Origin: Flavobacteriales bacterium
GTDB taxonomy: Bacteria > Bacteroidota > Bacteroidia > UBA10329
Assembly (NCBI GenBank): GCA_018402015.1
Contig: JAGYJL010000028.1
Location: 1 to 33,535, forward strand
Reading direction: 5' to 3'
Length of the DNA stretch: 33,535 nucleotides
In this document: positions 6,806 to 15,179 of the stretch, one piece after another
Numbering within the stretch: position 1 is the first letter of the stretch
Layout of the letters: every line of letters starts with the position of its first letter
The notes under the pieces: generated by a model
What the model saw: only the letters and a program-made list of their open reading frames with translations
What the model was told of the DNA's origin: nothing
The model's database searches: none
Position numbers and translations under genes: made by a program

Positions 6806-8391
6806 ATGAACCATCAAGAGCGGAAAGCCGCATTTATTCGATTAGGAGAAGTTTTAGGATCAATTTCCGAAAACCCACAGGAAAGCGATTGGGCAGCGGC
6901 TTTTAATCGGGCTGAGGCAGAGAACAGATGGTTTACGCAGGAGAACATTGCAATTGCACTACGCGGAATTGCGTTCATGCTGCAAGACGAGAAGCTTGAG
7001 AAGTGGCTTTCGGCCTACTCTGATCTGCCAGAAAAAGGCGACAAGCGAGTTGGATTGATCATGGCCGGAAATATTCCGTTGGTTGGTTTTCACGACCTGT
7101 TGTGTGTGCTTGCTTCCGGAAATACTGCTGTGGTAAAACTGTCTTCGCAGGATGAGATTCTTCCGAAGAAGTTACTTGAAACCATTGCGGAGATTAGTCT
7201 GGAACTTGCTGAGCGAATTGAGTTGAGCGATGGAAAATTGGAAGGTTTTACTCACGTCATCGCCACTGGCAGCGACAACAGCGCTCGTTACTTTGAGTAC
7301 TATTTCGGGAAGTTTCCCAACATTATCCGCAAGAACAGGAACTCCATTGCCATCATCAATGGCGATGAGTCGCTGGATGAACTGCGCGCATTGGGCAAGG
7401 ACATCTTCCGCTATTTCGGACTGGGATGCCGCAATGTTTCCAAGGTTTATCTCTCAGATAAAGTAGATCCTAGAACGTTTTTGGCTACGTTGGAAGACTG
7501 GAATCCAATAGGGACTCACAACAAATATTTTAACAATTACGAATACCACAAGGCTATTTTCCTCGTGGAGAAAATGGCTCATCTGGACAATGGTTTCCTG
7601 CCGCTTAGGTGTCAAAATGAAGTGGTTATCAGATTCAATGCGTGGTGCATCGAAAGCTCTTTTCTGTTCCATTTAAATCCCAGTTAAATGGCCTTCTTAC
7701 TTGGCTGAAAATCACATGTTCGGACGCTCATCTGGTAAAAAACTGGATGAATAACTTGTTTTGAATAGGTTCGTAATGACTTGGCTATCAATATCAAAAC
7801 TCTTCAATCCTATCCGACCTAGGACGATAGATGGAACATCGCCATCGCAACTTGATATCCCATGCAACATTGACCCTTCGCGTTTTGTTCTGCATTATTT
7901 TCAAATGATGGCTGCCTCAATTCATCCAATCGGGGTTTTTCAAGATAGAGCTGTTATCCGTTTATCCGTAACTGGTCCAGTTTTGATGGCACCTCCTCTC
8001 CCTGGTTTGGGACTAACATCTCCCCGACCTTTTCTCGCGGAAGGTTGAATCCTCAAAAGGTTTTTCTCTGCATAGTTTTCTTCATCCATTGGGCAACCCG
8101 AACTACACTGCCTTTTTTATCGTGCACCGTTTCTGTTCGACATTCGTTTCATCCATCCAGAAATTCAGGAATGCGCATTGGTTGGATCGGCATCATTCTG
8201 TCTAAGCAATCCAAACCCAGATAAGCAATCAATGTTCATTTCTGATGTAACCGAAAATTTCTGTTCAAACCATCGAGGACCGTTAAGTTGGCCACTCATT
8301 TCTTCGGTCAAGGTCACAATTGACAGACTATTCTCCAGAATTGTGGGATTATGCGGATGGTGTTGATACGATGGCGTTTTTATTGGGCTAA
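6806..8391 (+). pseudogene. Acyl-CoA reductase (LuxC-like), frame-broken with extra sequence in the C-terminal part
   Basis: NADPH-dependent acyl-CoA reductase family (LuxC/aldehyde dehydrogenase superfamily), which reduces acyl-CoA to aldehyde. Residues 1-270 are intact and show LIMAGNIPLVGFHD, ASGNTAVVKLSS and the FGLGCRNVSKVYL motif with the likely catalytic cysteine. After HLDNGFLPL near 7600 the frame drifts and stops at 7685-7687. The true C-terminus resumes further on: NHRGPLSWPLIS near 8265-8300, FGQGQ one base out of frame, then SPELWDYADGVDTMAFLLG ending at TAA 8389-8391. The span is 1586 bp where about 1050 is normal, leaving roughly 500 bp unexplained. A second copy of codons for MAFLLG-stop, with different synonymous codons, lies at 7688-7708. 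Mixed-strain or low-quality assembly is more likely than a real insertion. Confidence 0.75.
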
Positions 8392-8963
8392 AGAGAAGTC
8401 AAAACCGAGTACACTTTCCTCAGCGGCAGACCCATCACATTAAAGTAGCAGCCATCAATTCTATCAATACCGATGTAACCGATCCACTCTTGAATGCCGT
8501 ATGCACCGGCCTTATCCAATGGCTTGTATTTCTGCACGTAGAAATCAATTTCATCTTCGGTCAGTTCTCTGAAATGAACTTCCGTTCTATCAAAATCTGA
8601 AATAACCTGGTCTGAGGTTCGTACAGTGATTGCGGTATAAACCTCATGAGTTGCTCCGGAAAGTAGTCGAATCATGCGCTTGGCATCTTCCAGATCAACA
8701 GGTTTCTGAAGCTCTCGGTCATTGAGCCAAACAATGGTGTCGGCTGTGAGAACGATTTTTCCTTCTAGTTCTTGCTCGGAGAATGCACTGGCTTTTAGTT
8801 TGGAAAGAAACATAGGGATCTCCTCACGCTTCAGATCATCTGGATAAACCTCCTCCACATTCTTCGGATGGATGGAAAACTCAAGCCCTAGTTCTTCCAT
8901 CAGCCATTTTCTGCGTGGCGAAGCTGAGGCCAGAATCAATTCTTTCCCTTTAAGATCGATCAT
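8388..8963 (-). CDS. maf: Maf family nucleotide pyrophosphatase
   Basis: Hydrolyses non-canonical or modified nucleoside triphosphates (dTTP/UTP or m7GTP subfamilies). The start at 8963 (191 residues) is chosen because it gives the standard N-terminus with LILASASPRR, the Maf signature; a longer frame to 9149 merely overlaps the upstream gene in another frame. Other family features are LTADTIVW with the catalytic Asp, the KAGAYGIQ segment with Gln, and IDGCYFNVMGLP near the C-terminus. The ATG overlaps the UbiA stop (ATGA), so the genes are translationally coupled. The stop codon overlaps that of the convergent acyl-CoA reductase by a few bases. Confidence 0.93.
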   Translation of the reverse strand: MIDLKGKELILASASPRRKWLMEELGLEFSIHPKNVEEVYPDDLKREEIPMFLSKLKASAFSEQELEGKIVLTADTIVWLNDRELQKPVDLEDAKRMIRLLSGATHEVYTAITVRTSDQVISDFDRTEVHFRELTEDEIDFYVQKYKPLDKAGAYGIQEWIGYIGIDRIDGCYFNVMGLPLRKVYSVLTSL

Positions 8964-9877
8964 TCCAGTATTGTTCTGAATACGGCCATGGACAGAATTC
9001 CTGCAACCATAATGAACTTTGCCATGCTGCTTGCACGATGAAATGCCGCTGGGGTGGTGCTTCGTAAAACCTGACTTACGAGCAAAACTGAAGGTACTTG
9101 CACGGCCAACAGGAAGTAGAGGAAAATGACCATATCGTTCTCTTGCCACCAGGCCATTTGAAGTCTTCCAACTGAACCGATCAGCAATGCAATCAATCCG
9201 ACAACAAGCAACTTAGTAGGCTTAATTCCTAACACCACTGGCACGGTTCTGCATCGGAGTAGGCTATCGCCCTTCAGGTCTTCCATATCCTTGATCATTT
9301 CGCGGATAAGCGTAGTGATAAAAGAAAAGAATGCAAAGGCCATTAGAATGGGCGACCACGGGAGTTGCATCCAACTATCTGGTTGGCACATGATATACAG
9401 ATACATTGGCATGAATGGCACAAGCGCTGCAAGCAATGCAACCACCACGTTACCAATAAGGAATTGTCTTTTGTATGAATATGAGTAGAAATACAGCCCT
9501 CCAGCCGCCAACATGAACACCAACGAACTGGAAACATTACCTAATTGCCAACACAGAAAAATACCTAGGCCCAAACCTAAGGAGCCAAGGCCGTAGTATA
9601 GATTCCATGCGGTTTCTTCGGAGATTTCTTTACCGATGATCAACTTATCTGGTTTGTTGACGCGATCAATGTCCTGATCGAATATATCGTTGACAACATT
9701 TCCTGATGCGGCTATGAACATGGTTGCCAAGGAAACCAATAACCATTGTAGGCTCGTAATACACGATTCAACGCCAGAAAACTCGACAATAACATCAACC
9801 AATTGGGTTTTGACCAAAAGGAATATGAGCCCAATAATGAGCACGTTGGGCCAACGAACAAGTCGTAGATAGGCCAT
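8960..9877 (-). CDS. UbiA-family prenyltransferase (geranylgeranylglycerol-phosphate geranylgeranyltransferase-like)
   Basis: An integral membrane prenyltransferase of 305 residues with about eight to nine hydrophobic helices. The first Asp-rich motif is NDIFDQDIDRVNKP (from residue 63) and the second is MIKDMEDLKGD, both needed for Mg2+ and prenyl-diphosphate binding. In Bacteroidota this paralogue is usually annotated as a geranylgeranylglycerol-phosphate geranylgeranyltransferase by similarity to the archaeal ether-lipid enzyme; the bacterial substrate is not firmly established. It sits between an OmpH-like gene and maf, and the close linkage to maf is characteristic of the phylum. Menaquinone or haem prenylation (MenA, CtaB) is less likely given this context. 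Confidence 0.85.
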   Translation of the reverse strand: MAYLRLVRWPNVLIIGLIFLLVKTQLVDVIVEFSGVESCITSLQWLLVSLATMFIAASGNVVNDIFDQDIDRVNKPDKLIIGKEISEETAWNLYYGLGSLGLGLGIFLCWQLGNVSSSLVFMLAAGGLYFYSYSYKRQFLIGNVVVALLAALVPFMPMYLYIMCQPDSWMQLPWSPILMAFAFFSFITTLIREMIKDMEDLKGDSLLRCRTVPVVLGIKPTKLLVVGLIALLIGSVGRLQMAWWQENDMVIFLYFLLAVQVPSVLLVSQVLRSTTPAAFHRASSMAKFIMVAGILSMAVFRTILE

Positions 9878-9886
9878 CAGAACCGA

Positions 9887-10588
9887 TTACTTCTTTTTGC
9901 CTTCGGATTCGGCCTTGGCAGCCTGCTCGGCATCGTAGATCTCATTCAATCCGGCAACAACATCTCTGGTAATATCCAAAGCTGGGTCTCCGAGTAGTAT
10001 TCCTCCTGCTTCACTAGAATATGCGAGTACGTAGGTGAATGCATAATCCTCGTTATACTTCTTGAGAAAAGCCTTGATGTTGTCCTGAACCAGTTTGGTG
10101 CCCTTAAGTTCCTTGTCAAGAAGGTCGTTCTGTAGCGATTGTTGTAGTTCGGAAATCTCTTGGTCGGCCTCTAGAGAGAACGACTGCGCATTCTGCTGCA
10201 AACTTTGAAGTTCTTGCATTTTCATGTTGCGCAACGCTTCATTCATTGTGCGGCCTTTGCTTTCGAAATCTGCCGCTTTGGTCTGCAACTCAACAGCCAT
10301 CTGCTCAAGTTGCTTTTCTAAAATAGCGGTACGTTGCTCTACTTTTCTTCCTGCCTTGTCTCTATCTCCTTCCAATTCTGATTGGATATCATTGATCAGT
10401 TTGTAGGAATTCCACAACGAATCTGTGTTCACATAAGCGATTTTCAGCTTACTGGAAACGCTATCTACAGCAGCAGCATCTACCGTATTCTTACGTGCAG
10501 CAGGCTTCTGATCGGCAAAATGCAAATAGAACAGTACCGCAATGGCAACTGCAAGAACAGCGTTGATTATAAGCGAGAGATTTTTCAT
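9887..10588 (-). CDS. OmpH/Skp-like periplasmic chaperone family protein
   Basis: A 233-residue protein with one N-terminal hydrophobic segment (NAVLAVAIAVLFYLHF) acting as signal anchor, followed by a long Gln/Glu/Lys-rich coiled coil (about residues 70-170) of the Skp/OmpH type, with the typical IAYVNTDSLWNSYKL start and a C-terminal helix pair. Skp-like proteins hold unfolded outer-membrane proteins in the periplasm. The start at 10588 is preferred over 10612 because a -7 box (10610-10617) overlaps the longer version. It lies 9 bp before the UbiA gene on the same strand, so the two are probably co-transcribed with maf. Two more OmpH genes usually occur near bamA in this phylum, so this one is likely a paralogue. 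Confidence 0.8.
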   Translation of the reverse strand: MKNLSLIINAVLAVAIAVLFYLHFADQKPAARKNTVDAAAVDSVSSKLKIAYVNTDSLWNSYKLINDIQSELEGDRDKAGRKVEQRTAILEKQLEQMAVELQTKAADFESKGRTMNEALRNMKMQELQSLQQNAQSFSLEADQEISELQQSLQNDLLDKELKGTKLVQDNIKAFLKKYNEDYAFTYVLAYSSEAGGILLGDPALDITRDVVAGLNEIYDAEQAAKAESEGKKK

Positions 10589-10609
10589 GACACCATTTAA
10601 TTTGGGCGC

Positions 10610-10617
10610 CAAAGGTA
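10610..10617 (-). promoter_or_regulatory. -7 box (TACCTTTG) for the ompH-like / ubiA / maf operon
   Basis: An exact TAnnTTTG match on the minus strand, 22 bp before the start codon at 10588. Confidence 0.5.
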
Positions 10618-10636
10618 ACCGTTCTGTTGTGTTGTG

Positions 10637-11095
10637 CTAAGATGCTTTACGCAAAGCTTCGAGCGATTCTCGAATGTGCTTGGTTGGACTTAACTGCGAA
10701 TCGAAGGTGTGAATCACTTTTCCTTCTTTATCAATCACATAAGTGACGCGTCCGGGTATCATCCCAAATAGGTCATAAGCACCATAAGCTTTCCGTGCCT
10801 TACCAATTGGATCGCTTAAGAGAATGAAGGGCAAACGGTGGTGTTCGGCAAAGCCGGAATGACTTCCTGTGCCATCGCTACTAATGCCAATAACCTCTGC
10901 GCCTACTTCTTTGAAATCTTCGTAACTATCTCTGAAAGAACATGCTTGTGCCGTACAACCAGGCGTTTCGTCCTTTGGATAGAAATAGACCACCACGCTT
11001 TGCTTACCGCGGAAATCGCTCAACTTCACAAGATTTCCGTCCTTGTCTTTCAATTCGAAATCTGGGGCAGTATCGCCCGCTTTCACTTTTCCCAT
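10637..11095 (-). CDS. bcp: Thioredoxin-dependent thiol peroxidase (Bcp-type peroxiredoxin)
   Basis: Reduces hydrogen peroxide and organic hydroperoxides with thioredoxin as electron donor. The protein has 152 residues with the AhpC/TSA fold. FYPKDETPGCTAQACSF contains peroxidatic Cys47 and resolving Cys52, the five-residue spacing typical of the Bcp/PrxQ class. GISSDG and FPGRVTYVID-like segments (here MIPGRVTYVID) follow. It has no signal peptide and is cytoplasmic. It is on the same strand as, and 48 bp upstream of, the ompH-like gene; a -7 box in that gap suggests separate transcription of the next operon. Confidence 0.95.
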   Translation of the reverse strand: MGKVKAGDTAPDFELKDKDGNLVKLSDFRGKQSVVVYFYPKDETPGCTAQACSFRDSYEDFKEVGAEVIGISSDGTGSHSGFAEHHRLPFILLSDPIGKARKAYGAYDLFGMIPGRVTYVIDKEGKVIHTFDSQLSPTKHIRESLEALRKAS

Positions 11096-11151
11096 TTCAA
11101 TCTTTTATCTGTTAGGCCCAGTGCGTAAAAAGCTTTCTGAGCGTATTTGGT

Positions 11152-11817
11152 TTAAACACCTTCTATTCGTTTTAGTTCTTTCATAATGAGTCTGGTCACC
11201 TCTTCGCCTTGCACGTACACCATAAGATGCGAACCGCCTTCTACCGGAATGGCATTCTGTATTCTGCGGTACGGGAACATTCTATCAGCAGTACCATGAA
11301 TGTGAGCAATGCGCGTTTCATCGCCTTTTCCGCGCCATTTTGGGGCATGCAGTATTGCCCACCGAAGGAATTTATCGTTCTGATCATGGAACATCTGAAT
11401 CATGTGGTCCGCATCTCCTTGCAAACGTTTCTTCTGAGCCATCTTCCAGAAAGAACTGAACCTGTGCATGGCATTAGGTGGCATTAATCCTTGGATAGGG
11501 AAAACCCTACCCAAACGGAGAATGTTGGAGCGCTCGCGGTGATGCTTGATGCTGGAAACCAGAATAACCTGCAGTTCGGGCATGAACGTGGTCATTTCCG
11601 AAGCCAACATTCCGCCTAGCGAAAGGCCAATTACAACTGGATTCTGTGCCTGTAGAATGGGCTCGGCCATTTTACGGGCATAGGTGTGCATGGTATCTTT
11701 CCATTCAGGAATGATCCACGGCAAGTGTGTCTGCTCATAACCATCAAGATTTATTCGATCAAATGCCCGATGATCGGCACCAAGTCCGGAAATGAAAAAA
11801 ATGTGTGGCTTTGACAA
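11152..11817 (-). CDS. Alpha/beta hydrolase
   Basis: A 221-residue alpha/beta hydrolase. The nucleophile elbow is GLSLGG with the Ser at about residue 65, an oxyanion-hole segment FISGLGADHRAF is at the N-terminus, and the likely catalytic His lies in EGGSHLMVY near the C-terminus; the Asp is probably that of HGTADRMFP. It has no signal peptide. Substrate unknown; related Bacteroidota proteins are simply annotated alpha/beta hydrolases. The only in-frame start is TTG at 11817, because a stop codon lies two codons upstream. It is divergent from the Smr gene, which also starts with TTG. Confidence 0.85.
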   Translation of the reverse strand: MSKPHIFFISGLGADHRAFDRINLDGYEQTHLPWIIPEWKDTMHTYARKMAEPILQAQNPVVIGLSLGGMLASEMTTFMPELQVILVSSIKHHRERSNILRLGRVFPIQGLMPPNAMHRFSSFWKMAQKKRLQGDADHMIQMFHDQNDKFLRWAILHAPKWRGKGDETRIAHIHGTADRMFPYRRIQNAIPVEGGSHLMVYVQGEEVTRLIMKELKRIEGV

Positions 11818-11921
11818 GGATTACTGATTAAGCATGATTGAATATTGATTAACCGTTACTTTGAACAGCCAGATCTTGGAACAATAATAATCCTTAATAA
11901 CCGACCAATTATCCTTACAAC

Positions 11922-12176
11922 TTGGCCAAACTGAAATTAGACCTACACGAGATCTTCAATAAAGGTTGGAAGATCGACCAAGCACTGAACGACATCATTG
12001 ATGAAGCCGTTGACAAACGCATTCCATTGATTGAGATCATTCCTGGAAAAGGAAGTGGACAACTGAAGAAGAAAGTGATCCGCTTTCTAGAGCAGAAGCA
12101 CATTAAGGCCAAGTATCACCGCATTGACAAGGACAGTAAGAATTTCGGGAGGCTGTTTGTGCGGTTCAAGCATTAA
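11922..12176 (+). CDS. Small stand-alone Smr/MutS2-C domain protein
   Basis: An 84-residue protein consisting of a single Smr domain: LKLDLHEIF corresponds to the LDLHG motif and IIPGKGSGQLKKKV to the HGxGxG loop, although the usual His before GKG is replaced by Pro. Smr domains are nucleases in MutS2 and in RNA quality-control proteins; without the His, activity is uncertain. The start must be TTG at 11922, since an in-frame stop is at 11898-11900 and no ATG intervenes. It is a short free-standing gene divergent from the hydrolase and is followed by a palindromic repeat region. Confidence 0.82.
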   Translation: MAKLKLDLHEIFNKGWKIDQALNDIIDEAVDKRIPLIEIIPGKGSGQLKKKVIRFLEQKHIKAKYHRIDKDSKNFGRLFVRFKH

Positions 12177-12183
12177 CCCGCTT

Positions 12184-12252
12184 CCCGGTACTCCCCCTCT
12201 CTAGGGGGAGAATGGTACTCCACTCCTGGCAAGGAGGGGCTGGGGGAGCTCG
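12184..12252. repeat. Intergenic palindromic repeat (GC-rich double hairpin)
   Basis: Two adjacent hairpins: CTCCCCCT/AGGGGGAG around loop CTCT at 12191-12210, and CTCCT/AGGAG around GGCA at about 12223-12236, followed by GGGGCTGGGGGAG. Similar CCCCCT/AGGGGG elements recur between genes in many Bacteroidota genomes. It fills the space between the Smr gene and the convergent WG-repeat gene and may also act as a terminator. Confidence 0.6.
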
Positions 12253-12253
12253 A

Positions 12254-14383
12254 TCAGAACCCCGTTGCCTGCCACATCATTTTCTTGATGCGCGCATCGA
12301 AATAGGCCATTTTCTCTTCTTTCTCTAAACGAAGAATGTCATTCTCCAAGGGAATGATCGCGTCCATACCACAAGCTACCTGTAGCGTTCCTTTCATATC
12401 AATGAGACAATAGAAACCGGAACGGTTTACAATAGCCAATCCGTTGGTAAAGTCGTTTGCTTCTGCATATTCAGGTTTAATGGTCATCTCTCCTGCATCG
12501 TTGATGTAGCCCCAAGATTCGCCCATCTTCACGGCCGCCATTCCTTCCGAAAAACCGCGAGTATCGTCATACTGAAATGGTATGACCTCAATTCCGGATT
12601 GGTTGAAGAAACCGAACTTACCGCCTTTCTTGGCAGCGAATCTTCCATCTTTTATAGGGTCGATAAGTTCAAACTCAAAAGCCTTTAGCTCCGTTCCGGT
12701 CTTATCAATAACGCCATATTTCTTTCCTTTTCTAACAACGGCATGGCTATCCTTGAACTCAAAACGAACCATCTCTTCTGCGGTGCCGTCATAGTTAAGT
12801 GCAATAACCTCATTGCCGTATCGATCTATGTACCCCACTTTTCCATCCGAAAGCACGGACGCCAAGCCTTCAGAGAAATCGCCAATAAGATCATACTTTA
12901 CCGGGGTAATGGAATCTCCTGCGGGATTGATCAGCCCCATCTTCCCGTTGCGGCTTACACGCGCCAGACCATCAATGAAGCGTTCGGCCTCATCATACTG
13001 ACACCTTACCACCACAGCACCTTTTGTATCGATGAAGCCTTTTGATCCGCGCAGACCAATAACGGCCAAACCTTCCGAGAAATCCCAGGCCTCTTCCAAT
13101 TTCAAAGGAATAACCGCATCGCCTTCTGGGTTCACAAAACCATAAAGTTCGTTCTGCACCACACTGGCCAAACCGTCATTCACATCATAAACCTCATCGT
13201 ATGTTATTGGAATGCGCACTTTCCCTTCCTTGTCTATCATTCCCATGTAGTCGCCCCGGCCAACTATGGCCAAACCATTACGAAATGCTTCTGCTTCATC
13301 GTTATTGAATTCGATAACGGTCTTTCCGCGTTTGTCGATGTAGCCCCAACGCCCGTTCTTGAAAACCGCGGCCAAGCCTTCGGAGAAATCGCCCGCATTG
13401 TCGAAATCGAATGGAATGACGGTCTTTCCTGCTCTGTTCACAAAGCCGAATCTTCCATCCTGCTCCGCAGGAAACAGTTGCATGGTAAGTACGCTCAATT
13501 CATCATCCAATTCGCCCATAAAAGGGTAATCTGGATATTCCAGTTTGAATTCCGCCAAGGTTTCCGCGCTTAGATCGGGAGTATACAATCGGAACAGCTT
13601 ACGCCAAGCATCATTCACATAAGGGCTCTCTGGGTTGAGTTTAATGAACTCATGAATGGACTTTACCGTGGCATTCTCCATGGACTTCTCGAAGATGAGG
13701 TCGTTGGCCTTCCGCTTGTATGGCGAATCAGGATAATCTGCAATGAACTTGCGGTAGCTGGCAACAGCACCATCTTTTGTTCTATCCTCAAACAGCAGTT
13801 TTTCAAACAAGGACTTTGCCTCTACCGTTTCGGGAGCATTCGGATGGTCGCGCAAAAACTTCTCTATCGGCTTAATGGTTCCTGCGCCCTTTGCAGCCTC
13901 GAATGCAAGTGTTGCTTTCAGGTCGAGTATTTCCTTTTTCTGTGGCGCTGATGGAAAGCGTTTCAGAAAAGACTCGCAGGCCTGTATGGTGCGTTCTTCA
14001 ATGGTCTCATCGGTAGCGTACATGTAAACCATTACGCGTAGTCCCTCAACTGACTTGGCGTTAACGCCATACTCGCCTGCTTTTTCCTGTTCCTTTTCGG
14101 AGCTGAGTCGCCAATAATTCTGCGCGCGTTTGGCATAGATCAATGCCGTATCTAGATTATAAAAGGGATTCTGTCGTGTTACATGCACCATGCACAGCCC
14201 ATAATTTCCAACCAAATGGTCTTTTTTCTCTGCTTTGGTAAAGAGTTCTTTGGCCTTGAAATAATCTTTCATCTCCAATGCTTCAAAAGCCTTTTCAATA
14301 ACACCGGCCTGTAGTTGTAAACCACTTAGCATTGCGAGTGCGAAGGCGAAAATGAAACCGATATGAAACCGCTTTAACTGCAT
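12254..14383 (-). CDS. Secreted WG-repeat protein with N-terminal TPR-like region
   Basis: A 709-residue protein that begins with a signal peptide (about MQLKRFHIGFIFAFALAML). Residues about 30-290 are alpha-helical with TPR/outer-membrane-lipoprotein-like repeats, and from about 300 to the end there are roughly 11 WG repeats of about 38 residues each, recognisable by units such as GRFGFVNRAGK, GRWGYIDKRGK, GKVGYIDRYGN and ESWGYINDAGE followed by F-S-E-G-L-A. WG repeats form a beta-rich scaffold of unknown ligand. The start at 14383 is preferred to 14407 because the -7 box at 14407-14414 overlaps the longer start and because it begins the signal peptide. It is likely periplasmic or surface exposed; binding partner unknown. 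Confidence 0.88.
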   Translation of the reverse strand: MQLKRFHIGFIFAFALAMLSGLQLQAGVIEKAFEALEMKDYFKAKELFTKAEKKDHLVGNYGLCMVHVTRQNPFYNLDTALIYAKRAQNYWRLSSEKEQEKAGEYGVNAKSVEGLRVMVYMYATDETIEERTIQACESFLKRFPSAPQKKEILDLKATLAFEAAKGAGTIKPIEKFLRDHPNAPETVEAKSLFEKLLFEDRTKDGAVASYRKFIADYPDSPYKRKANDLIFEKSMENATVKSIHEFIKLNPESPYVNDAWRKLFRLYTPDLSAETLAEFKLEYPDYPFMGELDDELSVLTMQLFPAEQDGRFGFVNRAGKTVIPFDFDNAGDFSEGLAAVFKNGRWGYIDKRGKTVIEFNNDEAEAFRNGLAIVGRGDYMGMIDKEGKVRIPITYDEVYDVNDGLASVVQNELYGFVNPEGDAVIPLKLEEAWDFSEGLAVIGLRGSKGFIDTKGAVVVRCQYDEAERFIDGLARVSRNGKMGLINPAGDSITPVKYDLIGDFSEGLASVLSDGKVGYIDRYGNEVIALNYDGTAEEMVRFEFKDSHAVVRKGKKYGVIDKTGTELKAFEFELIDPIKDGRFAAKKGGKFGFFNQSGIEVIPFQYDDTRGFSEGMAAVKMGESWGYINDAGEMTIKPEYAEANDFTNGLAIVNRSGFYCLIDMKGTLQVACGMDAIIPLENDILRLEKEEKMAYFDARIKKMMWQATGF

Positions 14384-14406
14384 GGACCGTTTGTACTGTG
14401 GGGCCA

Positions 14407-14414
14407 CAAAAGTA
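14407..14414 (-). promoter_or_regulatory. -7 box (TACTTTTG) for the WG-repeat gene
   Basis: An exact TAnnTTTG match on the minus strand, 24 bp before the chosen ATG at 14383. Confidence 0.5.
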
Positions 14415-14446
14415 ACACTCGCAACATTCTAGACACAGGATGCGCG

Positions 14447-15142
14447 TCAGTACTTTATATCGATGCTGGAAACAATGTCTTTGAGCTCGGAAATGATCAT
14501 GGCCGTGGCGCCCCAAACGATGTGACCATCAACCTTAAAAGATGGCGTACGAAGTTTGTATCCGGTGCTAAGTAGAATCTCTGTTTCGTCAATGATGTCA
14601 TCGCGCAGCAGGTAACTCAGCTCAGGAACATGAATGGATTCAACCTCGTGCTGATCTGGAATAAGCAATGGTGGCTTGCTCAAAATACCCAGAACCGGGT
14701 AAACCAAAAAGTTGCTTGGCGGAATGTAAAGCTGCGTCAATTGGCCTATCACCCTGACTTCATCGGGTTTTATGTTCACTTCTTCTTCCGCTTCCCGGAG
14801 GGCTGTCTGAATGATATCAGCATCCTGCTCTTCCACCTTTCCGCCCGGAAAACTGATCTGTCCGCTGTGTGTGCCATCGTAATCAGGCCGTTTCATCAGC
14901 ACAGTTCGTATAACCCCATTATCCGGATAAAGCGCAATGAGCACTGCCCCCACCTTGGCATTCTTCACATCCATATTAAAGGATGCGGCTGCCTTGGCGC
15001 GCAAGTTGCTGGCCATTTTGAGCTGCGCAACAAGCCCTGGCAAAGGCGAGGCCATCCTTTCGGAGAGGCGGGCGGTGAGTTCATCCATCATGACGCGAAC
15101 AAATTTGGGTATTTGTTTCTTTAATTGCTCTTTACCTGTCAT
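14447..15142 (-). CDS. NUDIX hydrolase, CoA pyrophosphatase-like
   Basis: A 231-residue NUDIX hydrolase. The NUDIX box begins at ISFPGGKVEEQDAD and continues ALREAEEEVNI, with the catalytic REAEEE helix; the terminal Gly of the classical box is replaced by Asn. The preceding RPDYDGTHSGQISFPGGK and the following LTQLYIPPSNFLVYPVLG are typical of the CoA diphosphatase group (NudL/Nudt7-type), which cleaves CoA to phosphopantetheine and 3',5'-ADP. Start at 15142 (MTGKEQLKKQ). The apparent extension to 15214 (MSFRGTRNLFAL) is translation of an intergenic palindromic repeat and is rejected. Substrate assignment is by similarity only. Confidence 0.88.
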   Translation of the reverse strand: MTGKEQLKKQIPKFVRVMMDELTARLSERMASPLPGLVAQLKMASNLRAKAAASFNMDVKNAKVGAVLIALYPDNGVIRTVLMKRPDYDGTHSGQISFPGGKVEEQDADIIQTALREAEEEVNIKPDEVRVIGQLTQLYIPPSNFLVYPVLGILSKPPLLIPDQHEVESIHVPELSYLLRDDIIDETEILLSTGYKLRTPSFKVDGHIVWGATAMIISELKDIVSSIDIKY

Positions 15143-15179
15143 GCTCATGAAGGGAAGCATCTCCATTATCGTACTCCAT

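Noticed and set aside
7761-8048. 95-codon plus-strand frame as a new gene
   Set aside because: It lies inside the damaged acyl-CoA reductase tract, shows no recognisable motif, has no promoter box, and an equally good frame exists on the other strand.
8964-9149. 62-residue N-terminal extension of Maf
   Set aside because: It overlaps the C-terminal coding region of the UbiA gene in another frame; the family N-terminus LILASASPRR follows the internal ATG at 8963.
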